Shown in pieces: positions 27,490-37,204 of a stretch of 64,000 nt of DNA. The stretch lies in assembly GCF_003113895.1 (NCBI RefSeq), contig NZ_BDUD01000001.1:1525821-1589820 (forward strand), read 5' to 3'. How positions within the stretch are numbered: the stretch's first letter is position 1; the number at the start of each line of letters is the position of its first letter. Source of the DNA: Nostoc commune NIES-4072 (GTDB taxonomy: Bacteria > Cyanobacteriota > Cyanobacteriia > Cyanobacteriales > Nostocaceae). Under the pieces are notes generated by a model. That model saw only the letters and a program-made list of their open reading frames with translations. It was not told where the DNA came from and did not search any database. Position numbers and translations under genes: made by a program.

Positions 27490-28155
27490 CTACGACGGGC
27501 TACGCCTACGCGACTTCGGTTCCTCTAGAACATCCTGGAGTGCGCCAGTGGTATGAGCCATCAACCAAATATAAAGACAGGTAGCACCGTATTCTGTGGC
27601 AATGCGGTGTAAGCCGTGGCGATATAAGTCTTCGTTGGCGTCATCTGTGGGGAGATAGCCTCTAACAGTCCGAAGTTTTGGGGTAATTTTCTCGCCTGTT
27701 AATTGGGTGTAGATTTTAATTAATGCTGGTGTGTGCTGACGTTCTTCCTTTTCCCACAAACCAAGTTCCAGCAATTCGCCATTTTCACCAACAGTTCCAC
27801 CAACAAACCGAGCCATTTGAGGATGCAATCTTTCTAAATACTGACGACTGGTTTGGGTATAGCCGCGAATGGGAGCTTCTGTATCCATCGCACCTATTAA
27901 TATAGATAAAAATACCTCTGCGTCTAAGCCGATAATTTGATTGCGATTAATTGTTTGCCAATCGATGGGTTTCCAGGGACGCGGTTGAGGATTGGTAAAC
28001 TGTATCGGTAAATCTTGCAGACGTTCATGTAGTTTTTCGACTGCAATATATTTGTCTATGAGTGAACGAATGCGGCGCTGTGTTTGCAAGTAATGAGGAC
28101 TGGGATAGTTTTGACCTGCTAAGTCTTCTGCGAGTGGGCTGAGGGAATTAAGCAT
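27490..28155 (-). CDS. ferritin-like/diiron-type protein with repeat-derived C-terminus
   Basis: 221 residues, mostly helical. The motif EKEERQHTPALIKIY and a later HGLHRIATEYGATCLYIWLMAHT, together with upstream AEVFLSILIGAMDTEAPIRG, suggest a ferritin-like or acyl-ACP-desaturase-like diiron helix bundle. I do not recognise the exact family. The last residues (EPKSRRRSPS) are translated from the GCGATGTCTACGACGGG palindrome at 27484-27512, so the natural C-terminus seems replaced by repeat DNA. Confidence 0.55.
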   Translation of the reverse strand: MLNSLSPLAEDLAGQNYPSPHYLQTQRRIRSLIDKYIAVEKLHERLQDLPIQFTNPQPRPWKPIDWQTINRNQIIGLDAEVFLSILIGAMDTEAPIRGYTQTSRQYLERLHPQMARFVGGTVGENGELLELGLWEKEERQHTPALIKIYTQLTGEKITPKLRTVRGYLPTDDANEDLYRHGLHRIATEYGATCLYIWLMAHTTGALQDVLEEPKSRRRSPS

Positions 28156-28324
28156 ATTTTTATACTTAAGTTTTTATCTCTATGCCCAATAGCCTAAGCG
28201 ATCGCACTTCGTTCTGTCAGTCGGCTGAAGTCGGCAGTTTTATGTGATAGGGTTGCAAAAGTCGGGGAAAAAGTTGGTTATAGAAAATTTTGGTTTAAAA
28301 TTTTGTCCTTTTAAGAAATTAGCC

Positions 28325-29026
28325 TTACGCTTCTGGCAGTTGCCCAAATTGCTGACGATAACGCTCAAGTTGTTGTTGTACTAATTCAAGTTGCTGGCGA
28401 GTTTGCTGTTCAGCTTCTTCTGGAGTTTGATAGCGCTTTCCTTGTTGGTCATACCAATACAAAACCTGACGCTGGATATTACCAGATATATATTGCGATC
28501 GCCCAATTCCCAAACCAATTTCTGGCATCCAAAAGGGTTCACCAATTTGCAGTTGATAGCTACCATCTACTAAGCGATAAACTTCAAAAGGTTGATGGCG
28601 ATCGCGTTGCCAATACTCTGGATTATAAATAATGTAGTACAGTACCCCTAACTTGGCATAAGTATCTAATTTTTTGTCATATTCTCCACCCGGAGTTAAG
28701 GAAACAATTTCCAAAGCCAAGATAGGCACAATGTTGTTTTCTTCCCAAACAACATAACTTTTACGAGATTTATCTGCCTTGCGGCGTTCTACACCTAAGC
28801 TCAAAAATCCGTCTGGTACAATTGGCACAAGTGGACTAACCCCTGTGGTATGGTAAACGCCCATATCCACGGTGAAAAACCAGTCATTACGGTTTGCCCA
28901 AATATATTGCAATAAAAAGAGAAGCAGGTTGGGAATAAAGTTCTGGTCTTCGTTATCCACAGGGGTATCGTCTGAACAAGGAAGTTCAGCACTGCTAGGC
29001 AATTGACGGGGGTCTGATTTCACCAT
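28325..29026 (-). CDS. Uma2 family endonuclease (DUF820)
   Basis: 233 residues. Motifs VPDGFLSLGV, PILALEIVSLTPGGEYDKKLDTYAKLGVLYYIIYNPE and FEVYRLVDGSYQL are typical of Uma2 (PD-(D/E)xK fold; Asp and Glu of the active site visible, with Lys in EYDKK). The C-terminal 45 residues form a Gln-rich coiled coil. These proteins are multicopy in cyanobacteria with no settled role. No partner gene is adjacent; the next gene is divergent. Confidence 0.9.
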   Translation of the reverse strand: MVKSDPRQLPSSAELPCSDDTPVDNEDQNFIPNLLLFLLQYIWANRNDWFFTVDMGVYHTTGVSPLVPIVPDGFLSLGVERRKADKSRKSYVVWEENNIVPILALEIVSLTPGGEYDKKLDTYAKLGVLYYIIYNPEYWQRDRHQPFEVYRLVDGSYQLQIGEPFWMPEIGLGIGRSQYISGNIQRQVLYWYDQQGKRYQTPEEAEQQTRQQLELVQQQLERYRQQFGQLPEA

Positions 29027-29204
29027 AAGTAATGATGGTGCTGAGATGACCTAATGACCTTTATTTTATTAGATGAGAAAGGTTTATTCGGAAAAGTCGG
29101 GAAAAAAGTCGGATTTACAGAATCTTATCCGAAAACTCCAGCAACATAACTGTAAAGTGATTTATAGTTGTCCCTAAAATCTGAACTACCCTTGTCGTTA
29201 CACA

Positions 29205-30697
29205 ATGGACGCTGAAGCAGCATTAGCATGGTTAGACGCCATAATTCCTCCTCAGACTGGGGAACGGTTGAGCGATTTGCAAAAAGTGATTCTTGTGCAA
29301 GTTTGGTTGGGTAGAAAATACTTGGATATCGCTCATGCTTACGGTTGTACGGAAGGACACGCTAAGGATGCTGGTTCTCAGTTATGGAAGCTGCTTTCTA
29401 AAGTATTGCGAGAAAAGATTACCAAAAGTAATTGTCGCGCTACTTTGGAACGGGTTCTGAGAAAAACTACTGCGATATCATCCAGTCTGATTGATTACTC
29501 GCGATCGCCCCAACCCACCCCAAAATTAGAGGATACCAATTTTATTGGACGAACAGAAGCGATCGCTCACTTGAATACTTTGGTAAATCAGGGATCGAAA
29601 GTCATTGTCATCCAAGGTGAGGGAGGTTTAGGCAAAACAACTCTAGCGCAGCAATATCTTCATCAGGGGTTTGAGTTCGTTTTGGAACTGCTGATGGCGA
29701 AGGAAACTCAAAACATTACCCCCGCCGAACGAGTTGTAGAGGAATGGCTCAAACAAGACTTTGCTCAAGAACCTGGGGTAGAATTTGGGGTGACATTGGG
29801 ACGACTCAAGCGCCAACTCCACAATCGGCGCATTGGGCTGTTAATTGACAATCTGGAACCTGCATTGGATCAACAAGGTAGGTTAATTGCTTCTCACCGC
29901 AACTATGTAGAACTATTGCGGGTTTTGACTGATGCTAGGGTGCAATCTGTTACCTTGATTACTAGCCGCGATCGCCTTTGTGAACCTGGGTTAAATGTGA
30001 GTCACTATCGGCTTCCTGGTAGGACTTACGCACACTCTACGAATTCTCGGCGCTCTTGGCGTCTTGGCGGTTCGAGAAATTAAGCTTTTTAGCAATTTTT
30101 GCGTAAGTCCTACCTGGTTTGGATCAAACTGCATGGCAACATTTTTTTAGCAACCGTGGGTTAAGCATCGACTCACCAACCTTGCAAATCATGCATCGCA
30201 CTTATGGCGGTAATGCTAAAGCAATGGGAATTCTCTGTGGTTCGATTCAGGAGGATTTTGACGGTGATATGGTTCTTTATTGGCAAGAAAATCATGCCGA
30301 TCCGTTAGCAGCAACCGACTTAAAAAATTTAGCGGTTAGTCAAATCAATCGTCTACAAGTCCTTGATCCCCAAGCATATCGCCTACTTTGCCGTTTGGGA
30401 TGTTATCGTTACCAGGATATACCCACCATTCCATCTCAAGGATTGTTTTGTTTACTTTGGGATGTCTCATCTGATCAACATCGCCAAATTATCGCCTCGT
30501 TGAGAAATCGGTCTTTGGTGGAGTGCGATAAAGGTGAATACTGGTTGCATCCGGTGATTCGGAAAGAAGCGATCGCGCGTTTACGCCTCAGCAATGAATG
30601 GCAATTTGCCAACCACAAAGCCGCAGAATTTTGGACAACTAATGTTAAACAAATTGAAACCTTTAAGGATGCTTTGCAAGCTTTAGAAGCTTGTTGA
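29205..30697 (+). pseudogene. vMAP-like/NB-ARC STAND ATPase, interrupted by a MITE
   Basis: Removing 30020-30112 and one CCTGG copy joins YRLPG to LDQTAWQHFF in frame and gives 464 residues. The N-terminal helical DNA-binding-like region (about 1-90: ALAWLDAIIPPQTGERLSDLQ...YLDIAHAYGCTEGHAKDAG) matches vMAP-type conflict proteins. It is followed by IGRTEAIAHLNTL and a P-loop GEGGLGKTTLA (about 145), then NB-ARC motifs LLIDNLEP and TSRDR. The end at EAC is abrupt and any C-terminal TPR/WD repeats are missing, so decay is wider than the MITE. Confidence 0.87.
30020..30112. mobile_element. 93-bp MITE, copy 3, inside the NB-ARC gene
   Basis: Identical to copy 1. The 5-bp duplication CCTGG lies at 30015-30019 and 30113-30117. 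Assuming a TA duplication instead would not restore the frame, so the 5-bp reading is supported. It adds the same RTYAHSTNSRRSWRLGG.. tail as copy 2. Confidence 0.95.
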
Positions 30698-31132
30698 GTG
30701 GATATCCCTGCTTTCTGGTGCTGACCTATACGTAGACGTTAAACTAAAGCATATTGCTAACACGCATCAATAAATTGTGCCGTAGGCGAATGCCTACGGC
30801 ACGCTACGCGAACGCTATTGACTTGAGTGGAAATTATTTTAAGCGATCGCGCATCCAGGGCAAAGAGCAATATCTGACGACAAGCCGAGGAAGAGTCTAC
30901 AGTTTCGCAATTTTTTAGACAAATGCTATCACCTACGGTGGGAGAAACAGCGCCATAGCTCACCTCATCTTCCTATATCAACTAATTATGGGGTTATCTG
31001 ATTGCCAAACTTTTATATGCACTAAATTTTAAATTTGTCAATATCTACTGTTTACAGCTAAAGTCTAATGTTAGAATTAAGTCTTCAGTTAAACTAGATA
31101 CTATACAAACCATTGCTAATTACTAGTATAAT
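30698..31132. other. intergenic region after the NB-ARC relic
   Basis: It holds a perfect GCCGTAGGC-GAAT-GCCTACGGC palindrome followed by a TACGCGAACGC motif (about 30779-30816), both from the extragenic repeat families of this genome. The remainder shows no credible gene and no trace of TPR repeats. Confidence 0.55.
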
Positions 31133-31270
31133 ATGGCGGAAGTTTGCCTACCCTTAACAAGGGGCAAAATCCTCTTATTAGTCTGGTTAATTGAGATGGT
31201 ACTTGGATTTACGCCGTGCTTTACTGTTGCTATGTCTTTCGCTCTCGAAGGAAATCTGGTCAAATGGTAA
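31133..31270 (+). CDS. small hydrophobic ORF
   Basis: A 45-residue ORF with one likely membrane helix (ILLLVWLIEMVLGFTPCFTVAM). A TATAAT-like box lies immediately before the ATG and leaves no room for a ribosome site. Not recognised. It may be chance. Confidence 0.2.
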   Translation: MAEVCLPLTRGKILLLVWLIEMVLGFTPCFTVAMSFALEGNLVKW

Positions 31271-31440
31271 AAATAATTCACGACTCTAGTGCGTCTGTCA
31301 GGTCAACTAATACTACAAAAATGGCTTAATACTTTAGGGATTGTGACACTTAGTTAGTCTGTTTGCCCATAATAATAAAAGTAATCCTTCAGCAATTTAC
31401 TGTTGTACTCTATTAATAAATCATAACTATATTTTTAACT

Positions 31441-32097
31441 ATGACTACGCAGACACTACCTCCAGCAGAAGTTTATCAAGGTCAGTTTGGGGAATTTACA
31501 ATTACTCAGAGCGATCGCACTGGCGTAATTATCTACCGCGCTGGGTTAATGGTAGCAGCACTAAGCTTTGCCATAGGCAGTGCTTTGGTTTTGCTCAATA
31601 ATAACCCGGCTATTTTTACCGCACTTACACCTCTATATACTTGTTTTAGTGTCGCTCTTGGTGTAAGTTTATTTACCATTCATATTTATATGGCATCACT
31701 GCACCGAATATTGCAAATTTTTTGGGCGATCGGTACTATAGCATCAGTGATTCTGGCAATCACTAGTAGTGAACCTTTAGCTCTCACTGTTTACAATCAC
31801 CCTCTTACCTTATTTGGAGTTGGTTTTATCTTTGTTGCTTTGACAGGTATTTACTTTAAAGAGGCTTTTTGCTTCAATCGCCTGGAAACCAAAGTATTAA
31901 CCCTAATAGTACCGCTACTATTGTTAGGACATTTGGTGGGAATTTTACCAACTCAGGGAGAAAGTGTTTTATTAGGGATTTGGGCAACGTTGTTTTTGGT
32001 GTTTGCCCTGCGAAAGACAGTGCAAGCAATTCCTGCTGATATCGGAGATAAATCTGTATTTACTTACTTGAAAGAACAACGTTTAGCTAAGGCTTAA
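31441..32097 (+). CDS. DUF2301 integral membrane protein
   Basis: 218 residues with about six transmembrane helices. The N-terminal motif EVYQGQFGEFTITQSDRTGVIIYRAGLM and the central GIYFKEAFCFNR mark DUF2301, a membrane family found in cyanobacteria and plants. Function unknown. The stop overlaps the start of the next gene (TAATG), so the two are translationally coupled. Confidence 0.85.
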   Translation: MTTQTLPPAEVYQGQFGEFTITQSDRTGVIIYRAGLMVAALSFAIGSALVLLNNNPAIFTALTPLYTCFSVALGVSLFTIHIYMASLHRILQIFWAIGTIASVILAITSSEPLALTVYNHPLTLFGVGFIFVALTGIYFKEAFCFNRLETKVLTLIVPLLLLGHLVGILPTQGESVLLGIWATLFLVFALRKTVQAIPADIGDKSVFTYLKEQRLAKA

Positions 32098-32786
32098 TGC
32101 AGACAAAAAATCGTCGGTGTCGAAAATTTCCAACAATTAAACTAATAAAACGCCAAGAAATGTGGACACTTACGGCTCAGGGGTGGGCGATTGCAATCGC
32201 TACGATTACTTATTTAATATTTTTCACTATTACTCATGTACACTCATTTCTCGCCGTGACTTCCCCGATCAAATCAGCAGAAGTATTAGTTGTTGAAGGA
32301 TGGCTACCAGATTATGCCATACAACAAGCTTTGACTGAATTTAAAAACGGTTCTTATAGTCTAGTAATTACCACGGGAGGCTCAATAGAAAAAGGAAATT
32401 ATCTTAGTGAATATAAGAATTTTGCAGAAGTGTCAGCCGCCACTTTCAAAAAACTCGGTTTAGAATCAGAGAAGGTGGTAGCTGTGCCGACACCTGTAGT
32501 AATCAAGGATCGTAGTTATGCATCTGCTGCCGAATTTCATCGTTGGCTATCCGATTCCAATTTAAAGCTACAATCAATTAATGTTTTTTCTTTGGATGTT
32601 CACACCCGTAGGAGTTGGTTGCTGTTCAAAAAACTACTTAGCCCTAATATAAAAGTTGGTGCGATCGCTGCAAAAACACAAGATTATGATCCAAACAAAT
32701 GGTGGGATTATAGCCAAGGTGTACGGACAATTATTGATGAAGGCATAGCTTATATTTATGCGCGGTTTTTGAATTGGAAATCCTAA
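32097..32786 (+). CDS. YdcF/ElyC-type DUF218 protein
   Basis: 229 residues. An N-terminal transmembrane helix (WAIAIATITYLIFFTITHVHSF) precedes a DUF218 domain with SAEVLVVEGWLPDYAIQ, LVITTGG and VKDRSYASAAEF-like motifs (here VIKDRSYASAAEFHRW) and a late VHTRRSWLLFKKL. Members act in envelope metabolism (E. coli ElyC, SanA). Coupled to the DUF2301 gene by a one-base overlap, which suggests a joint membrane or envelope role. An internal ATG at 32161 is an alternative start. Confidence 0.85.
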   Translation: MQTKNRRCRKFPTIKLIKRQEMWTLTAQGWAIAIATITYLIFFTITHVHSFLAVTSPIKSAEVLVVEGWLPDYAIQQALTEFKNGSYSLVITTGGSIEKGNYLSEYKNFAEVSAATFKKLGLESEKVVAVPTPVVIKDRSYASAAEFHRWLSDSNLKLQSINVFSLDVHTRRSWLLFKKLLSPNIKVGAIAAKTQDYDPNKWWDYSQGVRTIIDEGIAYIYARFLNWKS

Positions 32787-33009
32787 AAGTAATAATTTGT
32801 AATTCGTAATTTTGAGTTACGAACTACGAATTATGTTATGTAGATTTTCCTAATTAAATGAGCTAGATCAGAGCAAGCGACGAGCTTGTTCTTAAGGAAT
32901 TAGAGGTGGGGTTCAGTACCTACTCAACTGAAAACTGAGAACCGTTGTATAAAATGTAAGTTTGGTAGGTTAGGGTGCTTTTACTATATGCAATTATACA
33001 GACATCATA

Positions 33010-34146
33010 TTACTTTTGCAGAAGTTGTAATAATGCTTGTCGGTAAATTTTTAGGCCCTCTGAGTTTAGATGATCACCATCGCTCGATAAATTCTCTTTA
33101 AGAACATTATTCTCATACAATGGTGCTACTTCTGTTGCTGCAACTGGCACTTTTTCTATTTCAGCAACTTTATTAATCAAAGCATTAATTTGTTCAACTC
33201 TAGAATTTGGGGCTGATATAGTTGGATCTGAGCTTGCTGCAACTGTTGAATAAAAAGCCGGAATGAGAAAAATCTCTTTATTTCCCATTGTGCGGACAAG
33301 TGCGATCGCCTCTTGCAGATTTTTGCTAAACAACTCATCACTAATTCCATACCAAGCATCATTTCCACCTACAGCAATAATAGCTTTTTCGCATGTAACC
33401 TTGGTAGGAATTAAACTTTTCAGTTGTTCTAGTAATGAGATTGTACTCAAGCCATTTAACCCGAAATTAAAAGTACCATTCCCAAGAGTATTACCAAGTT
33501 CAGCCGAAACAGAATCACCAAATAAGCAACCTGAAAACTGTTTATTTTGGGCGGCAAGTATTTGATATTGCAGTGCAATTTTTCCAAAGGGTGAAGAACT
33601 CACATTGTCCTTTGGAGGCGCATCAGCAGAACCAGAAGAGGAATTTGCCATGCCAACTAGCTTAGAAATTTTTGACACATCAATAACTAATTGATTACTG
33701 GGATAGGCTGCTAGAAAGCTGACTAATCCTAGACCTTCTGGTGATTTTGCTCCTATGATAATGGCAGATCGTAGGGCTTGTATACTGGCTTGATCGCGAC
33801 GGGCGATCGCTTGGGATGCAAAAGATAAAATTTGCTTGCCCATTCCTGTATTTATCAGCTTATCTAAAGCCACAATATCAAGAGACATTTTTACCTGAAG
33901 GGCATCCTGGAATTTCTGTTTCTCCTTCGCGCTGAGATAATCTAGGAAAGATTGCAGATCGGCAGAAGCCTTTTGATTCTCGCCATAGTTGCGTATATCT
34001 GCCACAGGGATTGATCGCTCAAACAATCCGTATCTGACAGTAACTTTTTCAGCAGCCAAACTAGGCAATGAACCAAGTCCACTGTGCAACAGTAAAAATA
34101 TTAAGCACCCAGATAGGCTTATTAAAAGACGATAGAAATATTTCAT
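33010..34146 (-). CDS. secreted SGNH hydrolase with N-terminal DUF1400-like region
   Basis: 378 residues from the ATG at 34146 (a TTG at 34170 is less likely). Signal peptide about 1-33 ending SLAAEK. The first third (VTVRYGLFERSIPVADIRNYGE...) resembles DUF1400, usually found ahead of alpha/beta hydrolases. The second half is an SGNH/GDSL esterase with FGDSVSAELG (nucleophile Ser), GGNDAW and DGDHLNSEG (catalytic Asp/His). It likely acts on an ester or acetylated glycan in the periplasm. The combination is uncommon but known in cyanobacteria. Confidence 0.82.
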   Translation of the reverse strand: MKYFYRLLISLSGCLIFLLLHSGLGSLPSLAAEKVTVRYGLFERSIPVADIRNYGENQKASADLQSFLDYLSAKEKQKFQDALQVKMSLDIVALDKLINTGMGKQILSFASQAIARRDQASIQALRSAIIIGAKSPEGLGLVSFLAAYPSNQLVIDVSKISKLVGMANSSSGSADAPPKDNVSSSPFGKIALQYQILAAQNKQFSGCLFGDSVSAELGNTLGNGTFNFGLNGLSTISLLEQLKSLIPTKVTCEKAIIAVGGNDAWYGISDELFSKNLQEAIALVRTMGNKEIFLIPAFYSTVAASSDPTISAPNSRVEQINALINKVAEIEKVPVAATEVAPLYENNVLKENLSSDGDHLNSEGLKIYRQALLQLLQK

Positions 34147-34179
34147 CACACAAAATAAAAAGATAGTCAATAGTTAATA

Positions 34180-34285
34180 CTCAAGAGTCAAGAGTCAAAA
34201 GTCAAGGGGTTAGTCATTAGTCATTAGTCAAGAGTTACTCTCCCCTGCTTCCCGTGCTTCCCCTGCTCTCCCTACTCCCCCTTAA
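34180..34285. repeat. mixed STRR between SGNH gene and dprA
   Basis: TTAGTCA, AGAGTCA and CCCCTGCT-type units lie in tandem between the divergent starts of the SGNH gene and dprA. Confidence 0.75.
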
Positions 34286-34340
34286 TATCAACATCCAACC
34301 CCAATTTGGGAATACTTAATTCAGTAGTGAGGATGAAACC

Positions 34341-35459
34341 GTGGTAGAAGAAGGCGCATATTGGCTAGCTTGGGCGCAAATTTCGGGAATTGGCCCGGTA
34401 TTACTGCGGCGGCTGGAACAGCATTTTGGCACGTTAGCAACAGCTTGGAACGCTAGCAAGGTACAGTTGGGAGAAGTAGAGGGTTTTGGTTTTCAAACAC
34501 TAGAAAAAGTAGTACAACAGCGATCGCGTTTACACCCAGAACAACTATTTACCAAGCACCAGCAAGAAAATTCTCATTTCTGGACACCAGCAGATGCAGA
34601 TTATCCCCGCTTACTCCTGGAAACTCCGAGTCCACCGCCGATTTTGTACTATCGCGGTGAAGTTGAACTCCAAGAAAATCTCGGACAAAAACCGATGGTT
34701 GGAATTGTCGGAACCCGCCAACCCTCAGAATACGGTATCCGTTGGACTCGCCAAATTAGTACAGCTTTGGCTAAAAATGGCTTTACAGTTGTTTCTGGGA
34801 TGGCAGAGGGAATTGACACAGAAAGCCACAGCGCCGCGATGAAAGCAGGTGGACGAACAATCGCAGTTTTGGGAACCGGTGTGGATGTCATCTATCCGCA
34901 TAAAAATCGAGATTTGTACAAGCAGATTTTGACGGCTGGCTTAGTTGTGAGTGAGTACCCCACAAAAACCCCACCAGATCGCACCCACTTTCCCCGCCGT
35001 AACCGGATTATTGCGGGTTTAAGCCGCGCCATCCTCGTAATGGAAGCGCCTTTAAAATCTGGTGCTTTAATTACAGCTACTTATGCCAATGAATTTGGTA
35101 GAGATGTCTATGCACTGCCTGGTAGGGTAGACGATCATCCATCCCAAGGGTGCTTAAAGTTACTCAGTCAAGGAGCTTCTTTCATCCTCAAAGAATTAGA
35201 TGAACTGTTAACAATGCTAGGAGCAATACCACAAATTGATGGAGTCGAGGCTTCTACAGTACCAGAACAGTTAAGCTTGCCAACTTTATCGCCAGAATTG
35301 CAAACAGTAATGGATGCGATCGCAAGTGAAGCTTTACCCTTCGATTTTCTTGTCCAACAAACCGGCATGGCTGCTGGTTCAGTTTCCGGTGCGTTGTTAC
35401 AGCTGGAACTTATGGGTTTGGTTTCGCAACTACCAGGAATGCGGTATCAAAAAAGTTAA
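34341..35459 (+). CDS. dprA: DNA-processing protein DprA (Smf)
   Basis: 372 residues from a GTG at 34341. An N-terminal helix-hairpin-helix region (YWLAWAQISGIGPVLLRRLEQHFG) is followed by the Rossmann-like DprA domain with VGIVGTRQPSEYG, VVSGMAEGIDTESHSAA and AVLGTGVDVIYPHKN. A small winged-helix domain ends the protein. DprA loads RecA on incoming single-stranded DNA during natural transformation, so the organism may be competent. Together with comM at 54403 the window holds two competence-linked genes. Confidence 0.95.
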   Translation: MVEEGAYWLAWAQISGIGPVLLRRLEQHFGTLATAWNASKVQLGEVEGFGFQTLEKVVQQRSRLHPEQLFTKHQQENSHFWTPADADYPRLLLETPSPPPILYYRGEVELQENLGQKPMVGIVGTRQPSEYGIRWTRQISTALAKNGFTVVSGMAEGIDTESHSAAMKAGGRTIAVLGTGVDVIYPHKNRDLYKQILTAGLVVSEYPTKTPPDRTHFPRRNRIIAGLSRAILVMEAPLKSGALITATYANEFGRDVYALPGRVDDHPSQGCLKLLSQGASFILKELDELLTMLGAIPQIDGVEASTVPEQLSLPTLSPELQTVMDAIASEALPFDFLVQQTGMAAGSVSGALLQLELMGLVSQLPGMRYQKS

Positions 35460-35567
35460 TAATTAAAAAATAATACTATAGTTTAGCTTTGTGTTTAGCA
35501 ATTTAATCATCAGATTTATGGCAATATAAAAATACAATTTTTATATAAAAACAAACTAATCAAAATA

Positions 35568-36503
35568 ATGAACCAGTGGGCTTTTGAATACCAAGTAGAA
35601 AATATAGGTAAATCTGTTATTTTGCACGCAGACTGTTTCGAGTGGCTGAGTAGAATACCAGAAAATAGTATTCATGCAGTAGTTACAGATCCACCTTATG
35701 GGGTGAAAGAATATGATTTTGACCAATTGCTAAAAAGAGCAAATGGAAACGGAGGTATTTGGAGAATTCCACCATCATTTGATGGACATCAACGCGCACC
35801 TCTACCACGATTTACCGCACTTAGCCCCAAAGAACGTCTAGTTTTAAAAAATTTCTTTGTAGAATGGGCAAAACTAGTAGTACGTGTACTTCGCCCTGGT
35901 GGCCATGTTTTTATTGCAAGTAATGCATTTCTTTCCCAGTTAGTTTTCTCTGCTTTAGTTGAGGGCGGTTTAGAGTTTCGTGGAGAATTGATTCGCCTGG
36001 TGAGAACACTTCGTGGTGGCGATCGCCCAAAAAATGCCGAAGATGAATTTCCTCATGTGTCTTCCATGCTCAGAGGATGTTATGAGCCGTGGGGTATTTT
36101 ACGAAAACCAATACCAGTAGGAATGAAACTCAGTGAATGTTTGCGAGAATTTCAAACTGGAGGGTTAAGACGCAACAGAGATGGTACACCTTTGGGTGAT
36201 GTTATTGCCAGTGAGAGGACACCTCAGAAGGAACGAGCTATTGCAAATCACCCAAGCCTTAAACCACAGTCTTTTTTACGTCAGGTAGTTTATGCTGCAC
36301 TGCCTTTAGGTGAAGGTATAATTGCTGATACTTTTATGGGTTCTGGTTCGACAGTTGCAGCCGCGGAGGCTGTAGATGTTTGCTGCATTGGTATTGAGCG
36401 TAATTTAGATTATTACGAGATGAGTTGCACCGCTATTCCTAACTTGATAACTTTAGAAACCCCTTCCCAGAATATTACAGACTTGCAATTAACGCTATGG
36501 TAG
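35568..36503 (+). CDS. DNA methyltransferase of DPPY type (beta-class order)
   Basis: 311 residues. Catalytic motif IV is DPPYG at 41-45; the SAM-binding motif FMGSGST (256-262) comes after it, giving the beta-class order. DPPY implies N6-adenine or N4-cytosine methylation. The target is unknown. The 3' end overlaps the convergent gene at 36495 by 9 bp. That neighbour has a PD...ExK signature, so the two look like a type II restriction-modification pair. Confidence 0.88.
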   Translation: MNQWAFEYQVENIGKSVILHADCFEWLSRIPENSIHAVVTDPPYGVKEYDFDQLLKRANGNGGIWRIPPSFDGHQRAPLPRFTALSPKERLVLKNFFVEWAKLVVRVLRPGGHVFIASNAFLSQLVFSALVEGGLEFRGELIRLVRTLRGGDRPKNAEDEFPHVSSMLRGCYEPWGILRKPIPVGMKLSECLREFQTGGLRRNRDGTPLGDVIASERTPQKERAIANHPSLKPQSFLRQVVYAALPLGEGIIADTFMGSGSTVAAAEAVDVCCIGIERNLDYYEMSCTAIPNLITLETPSQNITDLQLTLW

Positions 36504-37139
36504 ATTGGGAATTTGATAAATCCAATTGGACATCATTTTTTGATATCCAGATTTAGTAACACTGGCAGTTATTGTTCTGCGACTAATTTCTGAACGTCCA
36601 GAGAATGACCAATCATTTTTCGTGAGGCTGGCACCAACAACCTTAATAAAACGAAAGGGCTTTGGCTGAATACCTCGAACAGCGTCACTAGGACGGTTAC
36701 TATCAAAAACAAATATCATCAGCCAAGTATCTTCAGGATTATGACCCTGCCATCCACTCTGATAACGAGAAGCTTTTACTTCAATACCAATATGAGAATG
36801 CTGTACAGAGTTTTTCAGAAACATCCCAGCAGGAATTAAGTCAGGATGTCCGTTATGATATTGATTTTTAACCAGGCTAGAGCAGTATTTCGGAATATTT
36901 GAAATCATGAATTCTCCAACCATACTGCTAAAGTTGGCTGGCATCAGCATTACCTCAAGACGCTCCATTTCTTTACTGTAAAGCTGTTGATTGATAAAGC
37001 CTAAAAACTCTACAAAATTATTCATTGCCAAAACGATGTGTTCCATTTTACAGTCGTATGGCAAAGCCGCATTAAGATTAAAACCATTACTCTCAAGAGG
37101 GTGAGGTTGGCAAGCAATCAGCTCTAGTTCGCTGCTCAT
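36495..37139 (-). CDS. candidate restriction endonuclease (PD-ExK)
   Basis: 214 residues, no family recognised by name. Pro99-Asp100 (HPD) and Glu120-Val-Lys122 (IGIEVK) are spaced 19 residues apart, as in PD-(D/E)xK nucleases. The following SRYQSGWQGHNPEDTWLMIFVFD is of the kind found after the ExK strand in type II enzymes. It is convergent and overlapping with a DPPY methyltransferase. Function is inferred from motif plus context. Confidence 0.65.
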   Translation of the reverse strand: MSSELELIACQPHPLESNGFNLNAALPYDCKMEHIVLAMNNFVEFLGFINQQLYSKEMERLEVMLMPANFSSMVGEFMISNIPKYCSSLVKNQYHNGHPDLIPAGMFLKNSVQHSHIGIEVKASRYQSGWQGHNPEDTWLMIFVFDSNRPSDAVRGIQPKPFRFIKVVGASLTKNDWSFSGRSEISRRTITASVTKSGYQKMMSNWIYQIPNLP

Positions 37140-37204
37140 TTATGAGGCGGTGATGGATGTCATAAACAATACAAAATAATACAAATTCAACAATCCCAGA
37201 TTAA

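Noticed and set aside
30020-30112. TA target duplication for the 93-bp MITE
   Set aside because: With TA the NB-ARC frame is not restored; with a 5-bp duplication all four sites fit.
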